Positions 25,454 through 33,906 of a stretch of DNA of 64,000 nt are shown piece by piece. How positions within the stretch are numbered: position 1 is the stretch's first letter; each line of letters starts with the position of its first letter. The notes beneath the pieces are model-generated. The model had not been told where the DNA came from and did no database searches. It worked only from the letters and a program-made list of their open reading frames with translations. The DNA comes from Streptomyces kurssanovii (GTDB lineage Bacteria; Actinomycetota; Actinomycetes; Streptomycetales; Streptomycetaceae): assembly GCF_014649695.1 (NCBI RefSeq), contig NZ_BMTN01000019.1, positions 92,920 to 156,919 on the forward strand. The letters run 5' to 3'. The position numbers were made by a program, and so were the translations under genes.

Positions 25454-26866
25454 ATGAGCGCCCCTCACCTGCCGAAAGTGGCTGGAATCGACTCAACGGT
25501 TCCTGCCCCCGCGCACACTCCCTCAACCCTGCCCCCCGTCCCCACCGCGCCCCCCGCGGCCGGAGCGGTGCTTCAGGACCGCCTGGCCGGCTGGGTCTCG
25601 GACCTCACCACGCTCCATGAACTCACCGAGCGGCTGATCAGAACCGGCACCCTCGACGACGCCCTCGAGGAGTTGCTCGGCGCGGGCGCCGCACTCGTCG
25701 GTGCCCGCCGCGGCCTGGTCGTCCTCGAACCGCCCCGGGACGCCGCCCGCGACAGTCCGCTCGAGGACGACCGCGGTCCCGGCCTGGCCAAGGGCCTCGG
25801 ACTCACCCGCTCCGACCTCGGCCATATCGAGACGGTCCCGCGCGGCGCGACGGCGTACGGCCGCATCCTCGAAGGCAGCCGCTCCGGCGTACCCGGAGCC
25901 ATCGCCCATCCCGACCTGCTCGGCGACGACTCGCTCCACCCCCTGCACCGCGAGGTCGCCGTCCGCCTCGGCTATTCGGCCAGTTACACAGTGCCGCTGG
26001 CCACAGAGGGCTCCGGCACACTCGGCGCGGCCGTGTGGCTCTACGACGAACCGGCCGCCCCCGTCGAGCGCCAGTGCCACCTGGTCGGCCTCTACATGCG
26101 CTCCGCCACCGAGCACATGGCCCGTCTGCTCGAACTGGAGCAGGCGCGCGCGACCGTCGCGACCGTCGCCGAGGAGTTGCTGCCCAGCAGACTCCCCCGG
26201 GTGCCCGGCGTCCAGCTCGCCGCCAGGCATCACAGCGGCCCTCGCGGCGGCGGTGACTGGTACGACGCGCTGCCGCTGCCGGAGGGAGCCCTCGGACTCG
26301 CGGTCGGCTCGGTCAGCGGGTGCGGCCCCAGCGCGCTCGCCGCGATGGGCAGGCTGCGGGCCTCTCTGCGGGCGTACGCGGTGATGGAAGGGGAGGATCC
26401 GGTCGCGGTCCTGTCCGACCTCGAACTGCTGCTGCGTCTCACCGAGCCCGCGCGCACGGCGACCGCGCTCTTCGCCTACGCCGAACCCGCCGAGCGCAAG
26501 ATCGTGCTGGCCGGCGCCGGCCACACGCCGCCGCTGGCGATCGGCGACCAGCGCACCGAGTTCGTCGAGACGTCGCTGTCGGCTCCGCTGGGGATGCTCG
26601 CCTGCTGGGAGGCGCCGAGCGTCGAACTCCGCCTCCGGCCGGGAGAAACGGTGCTGCTCTACACGGACGGACTGCTGCGGCGCACCGGCGACCCCGTGGA
26701 CCGCGCCTTCACCCGGCTCCACGCCGCGGCGGCGGGCGTTCCGCGAGCGCTGCGTGGCGACCCTGCGGCGATCGCCGACCACGTCCTGCGGACCATGCTC
26801 CCCGACGGACCGGAGGGCACCGGCGACGGGGAGGACATCGTCCTGCTCGCTGCCCGATTTGACTGA
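25454..26866 (+). CDS. GAF-domain PP2C-type (SpoIIE-like) serine/threonine phosphatase
   Basis: A cytoplasmic phosphatase of about 470 residues. A GAF sensor domain occupies about residues 40-220, and a SpoIIE/RsbU-type PP2C domain about 250-470. PP2C signatures are HHSGPRGGGDWYD (metal-binding Asp), AVGSVSGCGPSALAAMGRLRASL, YAEPAERKIVLAGAGHTPP and LLYTDGLLRR. In one expected metal position the usual GDV is GSV, so metal coordination may be weaker. The start is uncertain: ATG 25454 has GGAAAG upstream, and in-frame starts at 25400 and 25337 exist. Such enzymes dephosphorylate anti-anti-sigma proteins; RsbW-like genes lie nearby. Confidence 0.88.
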   Translation: MSAPHLPKVAGIDSTVPAPAHTPSTLPPVPTAPPAAGAVLQDRLAGWVSDLTTLHELTERLIRTGTLDDALEELLGAGAALVGARRGLVVLEPPRDAARDSPLEDDRGPGLAKGLGLTRSDLGHIETVPRGATAYGRILEGSRSGVPGAIAHPDLLGDDSLHPLHREVAVRLGYSASYTVPLATEGSGTLGAAVWLYDEPAAPVERQCHLVGLYMRSATEHMARLLELEQARATVATVAEELLPSRLPRVPGVQLAARHHSGPRGGGDWYDALPLPEGALGLAVGSVSGCGPSALAAMGRLRASLRAYAVMEGEDPVAVLSDLELLLRLTEPARTATALFAYAEPAERKIVLAGAGHTPPLAIGDQRTEFVETSLSAPLGMLACWEAPSVELRLRPGETVLLYTDGLLRRTGDPVDRAFTRLHAAAAGVPRALRGDPAAIADHVLRTMLPDGPEGTGDGEDIVLLAARFD

Positions 26867-26985
26867 TTCCTCACACGCTTTCCGGGCTCTTCCGGTCGCA
26901 CATACGATGGAAGCGTCCCCTCGCCGACCCGGCGGAGGGGGCAAGGTGTCGTAACGGTCAAGGCCGACAAGCCCAGGAGGCAGAC

Positions 26986-28473
26986 GTGGCTGAGGAGCTC
27001 ACCCCGGCGGAAACCGATCTTGCTGCGGACGCAGCAGGCGCGGAGGGCGAGGAGCAGCCGATCAAGCAGCGCAAGAACGGCCTGTACCCGGGCGTGTCCG
27101 ACGAGCTGGCCGAGAACATGACCACCGGCTGGGCCGACACGGAGCTGCACGGTCTCGAGCCCATCGCACAGGCCGTGCACACCGCAGCCCGCCGGGCCGC
27201 ACTCTCGGCGCGCTTCCCCGGCGAGCGACTGGTCGTCCCCGCCGGCAACCTGAAGACCCGCTCGAACGACACCGAGTACAGCTTCCGCGCCTCGACCGAG
27301 TACGCGTACCTGACCGGCGACCAGACCGAGGACGGTGTCCTGGTGCTGGAGCCCAGGGGCGAGGGCCACGTCGCCACCATCTACCTCCTGCCGCGCTCCA
27401 ACCGTGAGAACGGCGAGTTCTGGCTGTCGGGCCATGGAGAGCTGTGGGTCGGCCGCCGCCACTCCCTCGCGGAGGCCGAGCAGCTGCTGGGCATTCCCGC
27501 CCAGGACGTCCGGGAGCTGGCCGGCAAGCTGAGCGAGGCCACCGGCCCGGTACGGGTCGTCCGCGGCCACGATGCCTCCATCGAGGCCGCGCTGACCGAC
27601 AAGGTCACCAAGGAGCGCGACGAGGAGCTGCGCGTCTTCCTCTCGGAAGCCCGCACCGTGAAGGACGAGTTCGAGATCGGCGAGCTGCAGAAGGCGTGCG
27701 ACTCCACCGCCCGCGGCTTCGAAGACGTCGTCAAGGTCCTCGACAAGGCGCAGGCCACCAGCGAGCGCTACATCGAGGGCACGTTCTTCCTGCGCGCCCG
27801 GGTCGAGGGCAACGACGTCGGCTACGGCTCCATCTGCGCCGCCGGCCCGCACGCGACCACCCTGCACTGGGTGCGCAACGACGGTCCCGTCCGCTCCGGC
27901 GACCTGCTGCTGCTCGACGCCGGTGTGGAGACCCACACGCTCTACACCGCGGACGTCACCCGCACGCTGCCCATCAGCGGCCGGTACACCGAGATCCAGC
28001 GCAAGATCTACGACGCCGTGTACGAGGCCCAGGAGGCCGGTATCGCCGCCGTCAGGCCCGGCGCCAAGTACCGCGACTTCCACGACGCCTCGCAGCGGGT
28101 GCTCGCCGAGAAGCTCGTCGAGTGGGGTCTGGTCGAAGGCCCCGTAGAGCGGGTGATCGAACTGGGCCTGCAGCGCCGCTGGACGCTCCACGGCACCGGC
28201 CACATGCTCGGCATGGACGTCCACGACTGCGCCGCCGCACGCACGGAGGCGTACGTCGACGGCACCCTCGAGCCGGGCATGTGCCTGACCGTCGAGCCCG
28301 GTCTGTACTTCCAGGCCGACGACCTGACCGTGCCCGAGGAGTACCGCGGCATCGGCGTCCGCATCGAGGACGACATCCTCGTCACCGAGGACGGCAACAG
28401 GAACCTCTCCGCCGCGCTGCCGCGCCAGGCCGACGAGGTCGAGGCCTGGATGGCCTCGCTCCAGCAGAGCTGA
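26986..28473 (+). CDS. pepP: Xaa-Pro aminopeptidase (aminopeptidase P)
   Basis: A 495-residue M24 metallopeptidase that removes N-terminal residues preceding proline. An N-terminal AMP_N domain covers about residues 60-200. The pita-bread catalytic domain follows with the five dimetal ligands: Asp in LLLDAGVETH, Asp in YTADVTR, His in GTGHMLGMDVHD, Glu in TVEPGLYF and Glu in RIEDDILV. The GTG at 26986 follows AGGAGG by six bases. The first 40 residues are an acidic extension typical of actinobacterial members. It is cytoplasmic. The convergent ATPase gene ends 35 bp after its stop. Confidence 0.95.
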   Translation: MAEELTPAETDLAADAAGAEGEEQPIKQRKNGLYPGVSDELAENMTTGWADTELHGLEPIAQAVHTAARRAALSARFPGERLVVPAGNLKTRSNDTEYSFRASTEYAYLTGDQTEDGVLVLEPRGEGHVATIYLLPRSNRENGEFWLSGHGELWVGRRHSLAEAEQLLGIPAQDVRELAGKLSEATGPVRVVRGHDASIEAALTDKVTKERDEELRVFLSEARTVKDEFEIGELQKACDSTARGFEDVVKVLDKAQATSERYIEGTFFLRARVEGNDVGYGSICAAGPHATTLHWVRNDGPVRSGDLLLLDAGVETHTLYTADVTRTLPISGRYTEIQRKIYDAVYEAQEAGIAAVRPGAKYRDFHDASQRVLAEKLVEWGLVEGPVERVIELGLQRRWTLHGTGHMLGMDVHDCAAARTEAYVDGTLEPGMCLTVEPGLYFQADDLTVPEEYRGIGVRIEDDILVTEDGNRNLSAALPRQADEVEAWMASLQQS

Positions 28474-28507
28474 TCCGACGGGACACCGCCGGGTGAGGGC
28501 GCGCTGC

Positions 28508-28969
28508 TCAGGACACGCCGAGCAGCGCGCCCTCCCGCCATTTGAGGATCTTGTCGAAGCTGACCACGGCACCGCGCCCGGGGCTGTTGCGGACGTGGAC
28601 ATGATCGGCGAGCTGCTCGATCAGGCACAGACCCCGGCCGCTCTCGGCATGGTCGGGTGCCGGGGCGGCGCTGTGGCCGCGCAGGGTGGCGCCCCCGACG
28701 GGAAAGCCGGGGCCCGAATCGGCCACCTCGATGCGGCACTTCTCGCCGTCCAGGTAGGCCGTCACGCGGTAGTCCCTGGACGCTTCGTCGGTGTCCCGGC
28801 AGCCGCCGTGCTCGACGGCGTTGGCGCACGCCTCGGTCAGCGCGACCGACAGGTCGTAGGAGACGTCCGGATCGACGCCCGCGGTCTCCATGGTGCCCAG
28901 CAACAGGCGCCGTGCGAGCGGCACGCTCGCAGCCTCGCGCCGCAAATGGAGGGACCACCAGATGCTCAT
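28508..28969 (-). CDS. RsbW-like ATP-binding anti-sigma candidate
   Basis: A 153-residue GHKL ATPase domain. The ATG at 28969 (MSIWWSLHL) follows AGGAGG by eight bases. The N-box is LSVALTEACANAVEHG, the G1 box VADSGPGFP and the G2 region ESGRGLCLIEQLADHV. The start RREAASVPLARRLL is typical of Streptomyces orphan anti-sigma-like kinases. It converges on pepP. The PP2C gene two places away makes a phosphatase-kinase partnership possible, but no anti-anti-sigma (STAS) gene is seen in the window. Confidence 0.9.
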   Translation of the reverse strand: MSIWWSLHLRREAASVPLARRLLLGTMETAGVDPDVSYDLSVALTEACANAVEHGGCRDTDEASRDYRVTAYLDGEKCRIEVADSGPGFPVGGATLRGHSAAPAPDHAESGRGLCLIEQLADHVHVRNSPGRGAVVSFDKILKWREGALLGVS

Positions 28970-29161
28970 GCTCCAGCCTCCTGGCCGCGGCTCGACATAC
29001 CGATACGTATTGCCCCAAGGCACGCTGCGTAAGCGCATCGTCGCGCTGACGGCCCTCGTTCGGCGGATGCGCGGTCCCCGCCCACCGGTGTATGTCGGCA
29101 AAAGGGATCTTCCGGACCTGCCGTACGGCCGTCCGTACCGCAGTGCGATGATGAGCCGGCC

Positions 29162-29944
29162 ATGTCGTCCCTACGCCAAGCACGCACCGGAGCCGGTCTG
29201 CGGCTGCTGAGGGCCGCGGTGTTCACCGCGGTCTGCGTCGTGCTGTCCGGGACAGGACACGTGCTCGCCGCCTGCCGGGCGGTCCCCCTGTGGACCCTGG
29301 CTTTCGGCCTCCTCGGGGTCTTCGTCGTCGTCCTGCCGTTCACCGGCAGGGAGCGTTCGCTGCCCGCGATCGCCGGAGTGCTCACCGCCGGGCAGCTCGC
29401 CCTGCACACGCTCTTCGCCACCGGCCAGGGTCACCTGAGGCTGGCGCCGACGGCCGACGACGCCCTGATCAGACTGGCGGCGAAGCTGGTGTGCGGAGCG
29501 GGGGCCTCCGCCATGAGCCCGGCGGAAGCCCGCCGCATCGTCACCATGGCGGGCATCGATCCGGCCGCCCACACGGCACACACGCACACCGCCCAGGCGG
29601 TGGCCACGCCGGAACTGCTGCCCTCGCTGCCCATGCTGCTCGGGCACCTGCTGGCGGCCGTCGCGACCGGACTGCTGATGCGCCGCGGCGACGCCGCGCT
29701 GTCACGGCTGATCCGGCTGTCGGCCGAATCGGCCCACGAGATCGTGCAGACCGCGTGGTTGCGCCCGTTGCGGGCCGCGCTGGTCCTGGTGCGCGCCCTG
29801 CGGGCCGGGCTTCAGCAGACGCCGCACGCCGGGCCGGGCCTCGCGCCGCCGGTGGACGGACCTCCCCTGCCCGGAGGGGTTCAGGAACTCCAGCACACGG
29901 TGATCAGGCGCGGGCCGCCGCCCGTATTCGTTCTCAGCGCCTGA
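29162..29944 (+). CDS. Integral membrane protein next to the copper gene block
   Basis: A 260-residue protein with about four or five hydrophobic segments: residues 14-38, 42-60, 66-85 and 158-178 are clearest. A His-containing loop (AAHTAHTHTAQ) near residues 138-148 could contact metal, which would fit its position directly upstream of YcnI, Sco and the other copper proteins on the same strand. The C-terminal half is basic and probably cytoplasmic. I recognise no named family. The ATG at 29162 lacks a strong ribosome site. A role in copper handling is inferred from context only. Confidence 0.75.
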   Translation: MSSLRQARTGAGLRLLRAAVFTAVCVVLSGTGHVLAACRAVPLWTLAFGLLGVFVVVLPFTGRERSLPAIAGVLTAGQLALHTLFATGQGHLRLAPTADDALIRLAAKLVCGAGASAMSPAEARRIVTMAGIDPAAHTAHTHTAQAVATPELLPSLPMLLGHLLAAVATGLLMRRGDAALSRLIRLSAESAHEIVQTAWLRPLRAALVLVRALRAGLQQTPHAGPGLAPPVDGPPLPGGVQELQHTVIRRGPPPVFVLSA

Positions 29945-30039
29945 CGCGGCCCGCTCGACGGGAGTGGTGCCGCGGTGTCCGCGCACACCTGTGTGGTGCC
30001 GGCACACCTCACTTCTCCTCCACCGTGGAGCTTTCTGTC

Positions 30040-30786
30040 ATGAACGTTTCCCGTATCGCCGCCGCGTCCGCCGTCGCCGCCGCCTCGGTGCTGATGTTCT
30101 CCGGCGCCGCCTTCGCGCACGTCGGAGTCCAGCCGCAGGGCGAGGCCGCCAAGGGCGGTTACGCGGTCGTCAACGTCAAGGTGCCGAACGAGCGCGACAA
30201 CGCCTCGACCGTCAAGGTCGAGGTCAACCTGCCGGCAGAGCACCCCCTGTCGTCCGTGATGCCGCAGCCCGTGCAGGGCTGGAAGGTCACCGTCGACAAG
30301 TCCAAGCTGGACAAGCCCCTCGAGGTCCACGGCAAGCAGATCACCGAAGCGGTCACCAAGGTCACCTGGACCGCGGACGGCGGCAAGATCGGGCCGGGTC
30401 AGTTCCAGCAGTTCCCGCTCTCCCTCGGCCCGCTGCCCGAGGACGCCGACCAGATGGTGTTCAAGGCCATCCAGACGTACGACAACAAGGAGGTCGTGCG
30501 CTGGATCGAGGAGCCCGTGGAGGGTGGCGAGGAGCCCGAGGCCCCCGCGCCCGTCCTCAAGCTGTCGGCCGCCGGCGACGACCACCACGGCGCGGGCGCG
30601 ACCGGTGCCGCCGCCGGGGACGACGCCAAGGCCTCGGACCACAAGGAGACGGACGCCACGTCGTCCGCTTCCACCTCCGCCGACAGCAGTGACTCCACCG
30701 CACGCATCCTTGGTGTCGTCGGCATTCTCGTCGGTGCCGCGGGCGTGGCCTTCGGCGTGCTCGCCGGACGTCGCCGCTCGGCCTGA
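30040..30786 (+). CDS. YcnI-family copper-binding protein (DUF1775)
   Basis: A 248-residue exported protein. The ATG at 30040 follows GGAG. The signal peptide ends at AFA, leaving His as the first mature residue (AHVGVQP); in the YcnI family this N-terminal His ligates copper. The DUF1775 domain follows (VNVKVPNERDN, VPV-like strands, GWKV, TWTADGGKIGPGQFQQFPLSLGPLP, YDNKEVVRWIE). A flexible Asp/His/Ala/Ser-rich stretch leads to one C-terminal membrane helix (GVVGILVGAAGVAFGVLAG) and RRR, so it is anchored with the domain outside. It begins the clear copper operon. Confidence 0.92.
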   Translation: MNVSRIAAASAVAAASVLMFSGAAFAHVGVQPQGEAAKGGYAVVNVKVPNERDNASTVKVEVNLPAEHPLSSVMPQPVQGWKVTVDKSKLDKPLEVHGKQITEAVTKVTWTADGGKIGPGQFQQFPLSLGPLPEDADQMVFKAIQTYDNKEVVRWIEEPVEGGEEPEAPAPVLKLSAAGDDHHGAGATGAAAGDDAKASDHKETDATSSASTSADSSDSTARILGVVGILVGAAGVAFGVLAGRRRSA

Positions 30787-30822
30787 CCGGCCCCGTACCG
30801 AACCGCTTTGAAAGAGAACCCC

Positions 30823-31521
30823 ATGCACAACCCCAAGAGCGACGGGGAGCCCCGCCGCAGCCGGCGAGCGCCGCTGGTCGCGGCGCTCGCCGTCACGGCC
30901 GCGTTCGCCGTGGCGGCGGGCTTCGCCGTCACCCAGAACGACTCGGGTGACGACAGCCCTGTCAGTCAGGTCTCCGCGGAGGCGAAGACGAAGGCCGCGA
31001 CGGTGCTCACGCAGCCGTACACCAAGCCGGATCTCGTGCTGACCGACACCAGCGGCAAGAAGTTCGACCTGCGCGAGCGGACCAAGGGCCGGCCGACGCT
31101 GATCTACTTCGGCTACACGCACTGCCCGGACGTCTGCCCCCTGACGATGAGCAACCTCTCCATCGCCAGGAAGCAGCTGCCCGAGGCCGACCAGGACAAG
31201 CTCCAGGTCGTCTTCGTCACCACCGACCCCGAGCGGGACACCGCGGCCGAGCTCGCCAAGTGGCTGCCCAGCGCGGGCGACCCGTCCTTCATCGGACTGA
31301 CCGGCGACTTCCCGACCATCCAGGCGGGCGCGCGGCAGATCGGCATCGGCATCGACGCCCCGAAGAAGGAGAAGAACGGCACCGTCACGTCCATGCACGG
31401 CGCCCAGGTCGTCGCCTTCTCCCCGAAGACGGACCAGGGCTACGTCCTGTACAGCGAGAACACCACGGCGGACGAATGGGCCGCGGACCTGCCGGAGCTG
31501 ATCAAGGGCGAGAAGCCGTGA
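30823..31521 (+). CDS. sco: Sco1/SenC-family copper metallochaperone
   Basis: A 232-residue membrane-anchored thioredoxin-fold protein. An N-terminal helix (about residues 19-40) is followed by the Sco domain, with the copper-binding CPDVC (in YFGYTHCPDVCPLTM) and the distal His in TSMHGAQ. The protein delivers copper to extracellular cuproproteins and, in S. lividans, works with ECuC and DtpA upstream of the GlxA oxidase and affects development. I choose ATG 30823. A TTG at 30808 is possible. Its last codons overlap the ECuC start in GTGA, which points to coupled translation. Confidence 0.94.
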   Translation: MHNPKSDGEPRRSRRAPLVAALAVTAAFAVAAGFAVTQNDSGDDSPVSQVSAEAKTKAATVLTQPYTKPDLVLTDTSGKKFDLRERTKGRPTLIYFGYTHCPDVCPLTMSNLSIARKQLPEADQDKLQVVFVTTDPERDTAAELAKWLPSAGDPSFIGLTGDFPTIQAGARQIGIGIDAPKKEKNGTVTSMHGAQVVAFSPKTDQGYVLYSENTTADEWAADLPELIKGEKP

Positions 31522-31967
31522 CCCGACGCGTCCGTACCGCCGTCGTCGCCGTCGCGCTGGGCGTGGGCCTGGCCCTCGGCGGCTGCTCGTCCGACAGCGG
31601 ACCCGAGTTGAAGGTCAGTGGCGGCTTCGTGCCGCAGCCCGTCGGCGACATGGCCGCCGGATTCCTGACCGTCGAGAACGACGGCGGCAGCGCGGACAAG
31701 CTCACCTCGGTCACCAGCACGATCTCCGACGACGTCACGATCCACGAGACGAAGGACCAGAAGATGCGGGAGGTGACGTCCTTCGACATCCCGGCCGGCG
31801 GCGAGCTCGACCTCGAACGTGGTGGCAGCCACATCATGTTCATGGCCCTCAAGCAGCAGCCGAAGCAGGGCGAGAAGGTCTCCGTCGAGCTGCACTTCGA
31901 GAAGTCGGAGTCGATCAAGGTCGAGCTCCCCGTGAAGGAGACCACCCACAACCCGCAGAAGCACTGA
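31518..31967 (+). CDS. Extracytoplasmic copper chaperone of the PCuAC family (ECuC-like lipoprotein)
   Basis: A 149-residue lipoprotein. It has a short signal with the lipobox LGGC (about residue 20). The PCuAC Cu(I) site can be read as Met in MAAGF, His in IHETKDQKM, and His/Met in SHIMFM, following the family pattern of His/Met ligands. The GTG at 31518 overlaps the stop of the Sco gene. The protein binds Cu(I) outside the membrane and passes it to Sco. The C-terminus HNPQKH may add weak metal binding. Confidence 0.93.
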   Translation: MTRRVRTAVVAVALGVGLALGGCSSDSGPELKVSGGFVPQPVGDMAAGFLTVENDGGSADKLTSVTSTISDDVTIHETKDQKMREVTSFDIPAGGELDLERGGSHIMFMALKQQPKQGEKVSVELHFEKSESIKVELPVKETTHNPQKH

Positions 31968-31986
31968 GCATCGAGGGACTGATCAG

Positions 31987-33900
31987 ATGATGACAGCCAC
32001 CGCCCCGCGCTTCGGACGGTTCCCGGTCCGGGTGCTGCTCGCCGTGACCGTGCTGGTGGGCACGCTCCTCGGCGCGCTGCTGGCCGGCGCGAGCCCCGCG
32101 GCGGCACACGCCGCGCTGACCGGGAGCAATCCGAAGGACGGGGCGGTGGTGGCCACCGCGCCCAAGGAGGTCACCCTGACCTTCTCCGAGCAGATCGCCA
32201 TGGGCGACGACTCGATCCGGGTCCTGGAGCCGAGTGGCAAGCGCGCCGACACCGCCAAGGTCCGCGACCTCGGCACCGGAGGCACCGTCGTCTACGGCGT
32301 CGACCTCCACGCCGGCCTGCCCGACGGCACGTACACCGTCGCCTGGAAGGCCGTCTCCGCCGACAGCCATCCGGTAGCCGGGGCCTTCACCTTCTCCATC
32401 GGCGCCCCTTCCAGCACCACGGTCGCCCTGCCGGAGGAGCAGGCCGGCGGCGGGATCGTCGGCTTCCTGTACGGCGTCGCGCGTTACGTCGCGTACGCCG
32501 GTTTCGTCCTGCTCGTCGGCGGCGCGGCGTTCGTGCTGCTGTGCTGGCAGCGAGGTGCGGCGGTACGGCCGGTGCAGCGCCTGGTCGTGCACGGATGGGT
32601 GGCCATGACCGCGTCCACCCTCGCCATGCTGCTGCTGCGAGGGCCCTACACCACCTCCGGCAGCCTCTCCGACGTCCTCGACCTCGGGGCGCTGCCCGCT
32701 GTTCTCGAGACCAAGACGGGGGCGGCTCTCGTCTCACGGCTGCTGCTGCTCGGGGCCGCCGCGCTGTTCGTGGCCGTCCTGTTCGGCGCCTTCGCGAAAC
32801 GTGAGGAGGGGGCCGAGAAGAAGGACCTGAGCTTCGGACTCGCCATCGGCGGCACGGTCGTGGCGGCCGGGATCGCCGCGACCTGGGCACTGTCCGAGCA
32901 CGCCTCCACGGGCATCCAGTCGGCGGTCGCGATGCCCGTCGACGTGCTGCACCTGCTGGCCGTCGCCGTCTGGCTCGGCGGCCTCGCCACGCTGCTGGCC
33001 GCTCTCTACCGGTCGGCGGCGGTCGAACGCCGCGCGGTCCGGCGGTTCTCCACCGTCGCCTTCACCAGCGTCGTGGTGCTGGCCGCGACCGGGCTGTACC
33101 AGTTGTGGCGGCAGGTCGGCTCCTGGTCGGCGCTGACCGGGACGACGTACGGGCGACTGCTCCTGCTCAAGGTGGGGCTCGTCGCCGTCATGGTCGGCGT
33201 CGCGTGGATCTCCCGGCGCTGGACGGCGCAGCTCGCCGAGGTCGCGGAAGCCGAAGGGGTGACCGAGGCCGCGGAGACCGAAGACGCAGCGGAGAAGGAC
33301 AACGACGCGGTCGCCTCCACCGATCCCGCGCGCGAGGCCCAGCTCGCCCGGCAGAAGGCAGCCGTGGCGACGGCCGAGCGGAAGCGGAACCGGGACGCGG
33401 ACCACGAGCGTTCGGGACTGCGCCGTTCCGTGCTGGCGGAAACAGGCGTCGCGGTGGTCCTGCTCGCCGTGACGACCGTGCTCACCTCCACCGAGCCGGG
33501 CCGTACGGAAGAGACCGCCAAAGCCGGCACCGCACAGGCCGCGCCCGCGGCTCCGGCGGGGCCGACGGAGATCAGGATGCCGTTCGACACGGGCGGCCCG
33601 AGCGGCAAGGGAACGGTGCGGCTCAGTCTGGACCCGGCGCTCTCCGGCGCCAACGACATGCACGTATGGATCGAGTCGCCGGACGGCAAGGCGCTGGACG
33701 CCCCGGAGGTGAAGGTCTCCTTCACTCTCAAGGCCAAGGAGATCGGCCCGCTGCCCATCACCCCGGACCGCATCACCGCGGGACACTGGACCGCGAGCGC
33801 CGTCCAGATCCCGATGCCGGGCGACTGGCAGGTCAAGGTGACCGTGCGGACCTCGGACATCGACCAGACGACCATCGACAAGAACATCAAGATCGGCTGA
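31987..33900 (+). CDS. CopC-CopD fusion copper transport protein
   Basis: A 637-residue protein. A signal peptide ends near AAA, and the CopC domain (about residues 40-140) begins AHAALTGSNPKDG with the copper-ligand N-terminal His and a second His site in DSHPVAGAF. Eight or so membrane helices of the CopD domain cover about 155-420. A charged cytoplasmic-like loop with DHE follows (about 420-480), then another helix and a C-terminal beta-rich domain (about 520-637) that resembles an FixH/YtkA-type unit. It probably moves copper across or to the membrane. Start codons at 31987 or 31990 are both possible. It lies 20 bp downstream of ECuC. Confidence 0.92.
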   Translation: MMTATAPRFGRFPVRVLLAVTVLVGTLLGALLAGASPAAAHAALTGSNPKDGAVVATAPKEVTLTFSEQIAMGDDSIRVLEPSGKRADTAKVRDLGTGGTVVYGVDLHAGLPDGTYTVAWKAVSADSHPVAGAFTFSIGAPSSTTVALPEEQAGGGIVGFLYGVARYVAYAGFVLLVGGAAFVLLCWQRGAAVRPVQRLVVHGWVAMTASTLAMLLLRGPYTTSGSLSDVLDLGALPAVLETKTGAALVSRLLLLGAAALFVAVLFGAFAKREEGAEKKDLSFGLAIGGTVVAAGIAATWALSEHASTGIQSAVAMPVDVLHLLAVAVWLGGLATLLAALYRSAAVERRAVRRFSTVAFTSVVVLAATGLYQLWRQVGSWSALTGTTYGRLLLLKVGLVAVMVGVAWISRRWTAQLAEVAEAEGVTEAAETEDAAEKDNDAVASTDPAREAQLARQKAAVATAERKRNRDADHERSGLRRSVLAETGVAVVLLAVTTVLTSTEPGRTEETAKAGTAQAAPAAPAGPTEIRMPFDTGGPSGKGTVRLSLDPALSGANDMHVWIESPDGKALDAPEVKVSFTLKAKEIGPLPITPDRITAGHWTASAVQIPMPGDWQVKVTVRTSDIDQTTIDKNIKIG

Positions 33901-33906
33901 ACCAGC

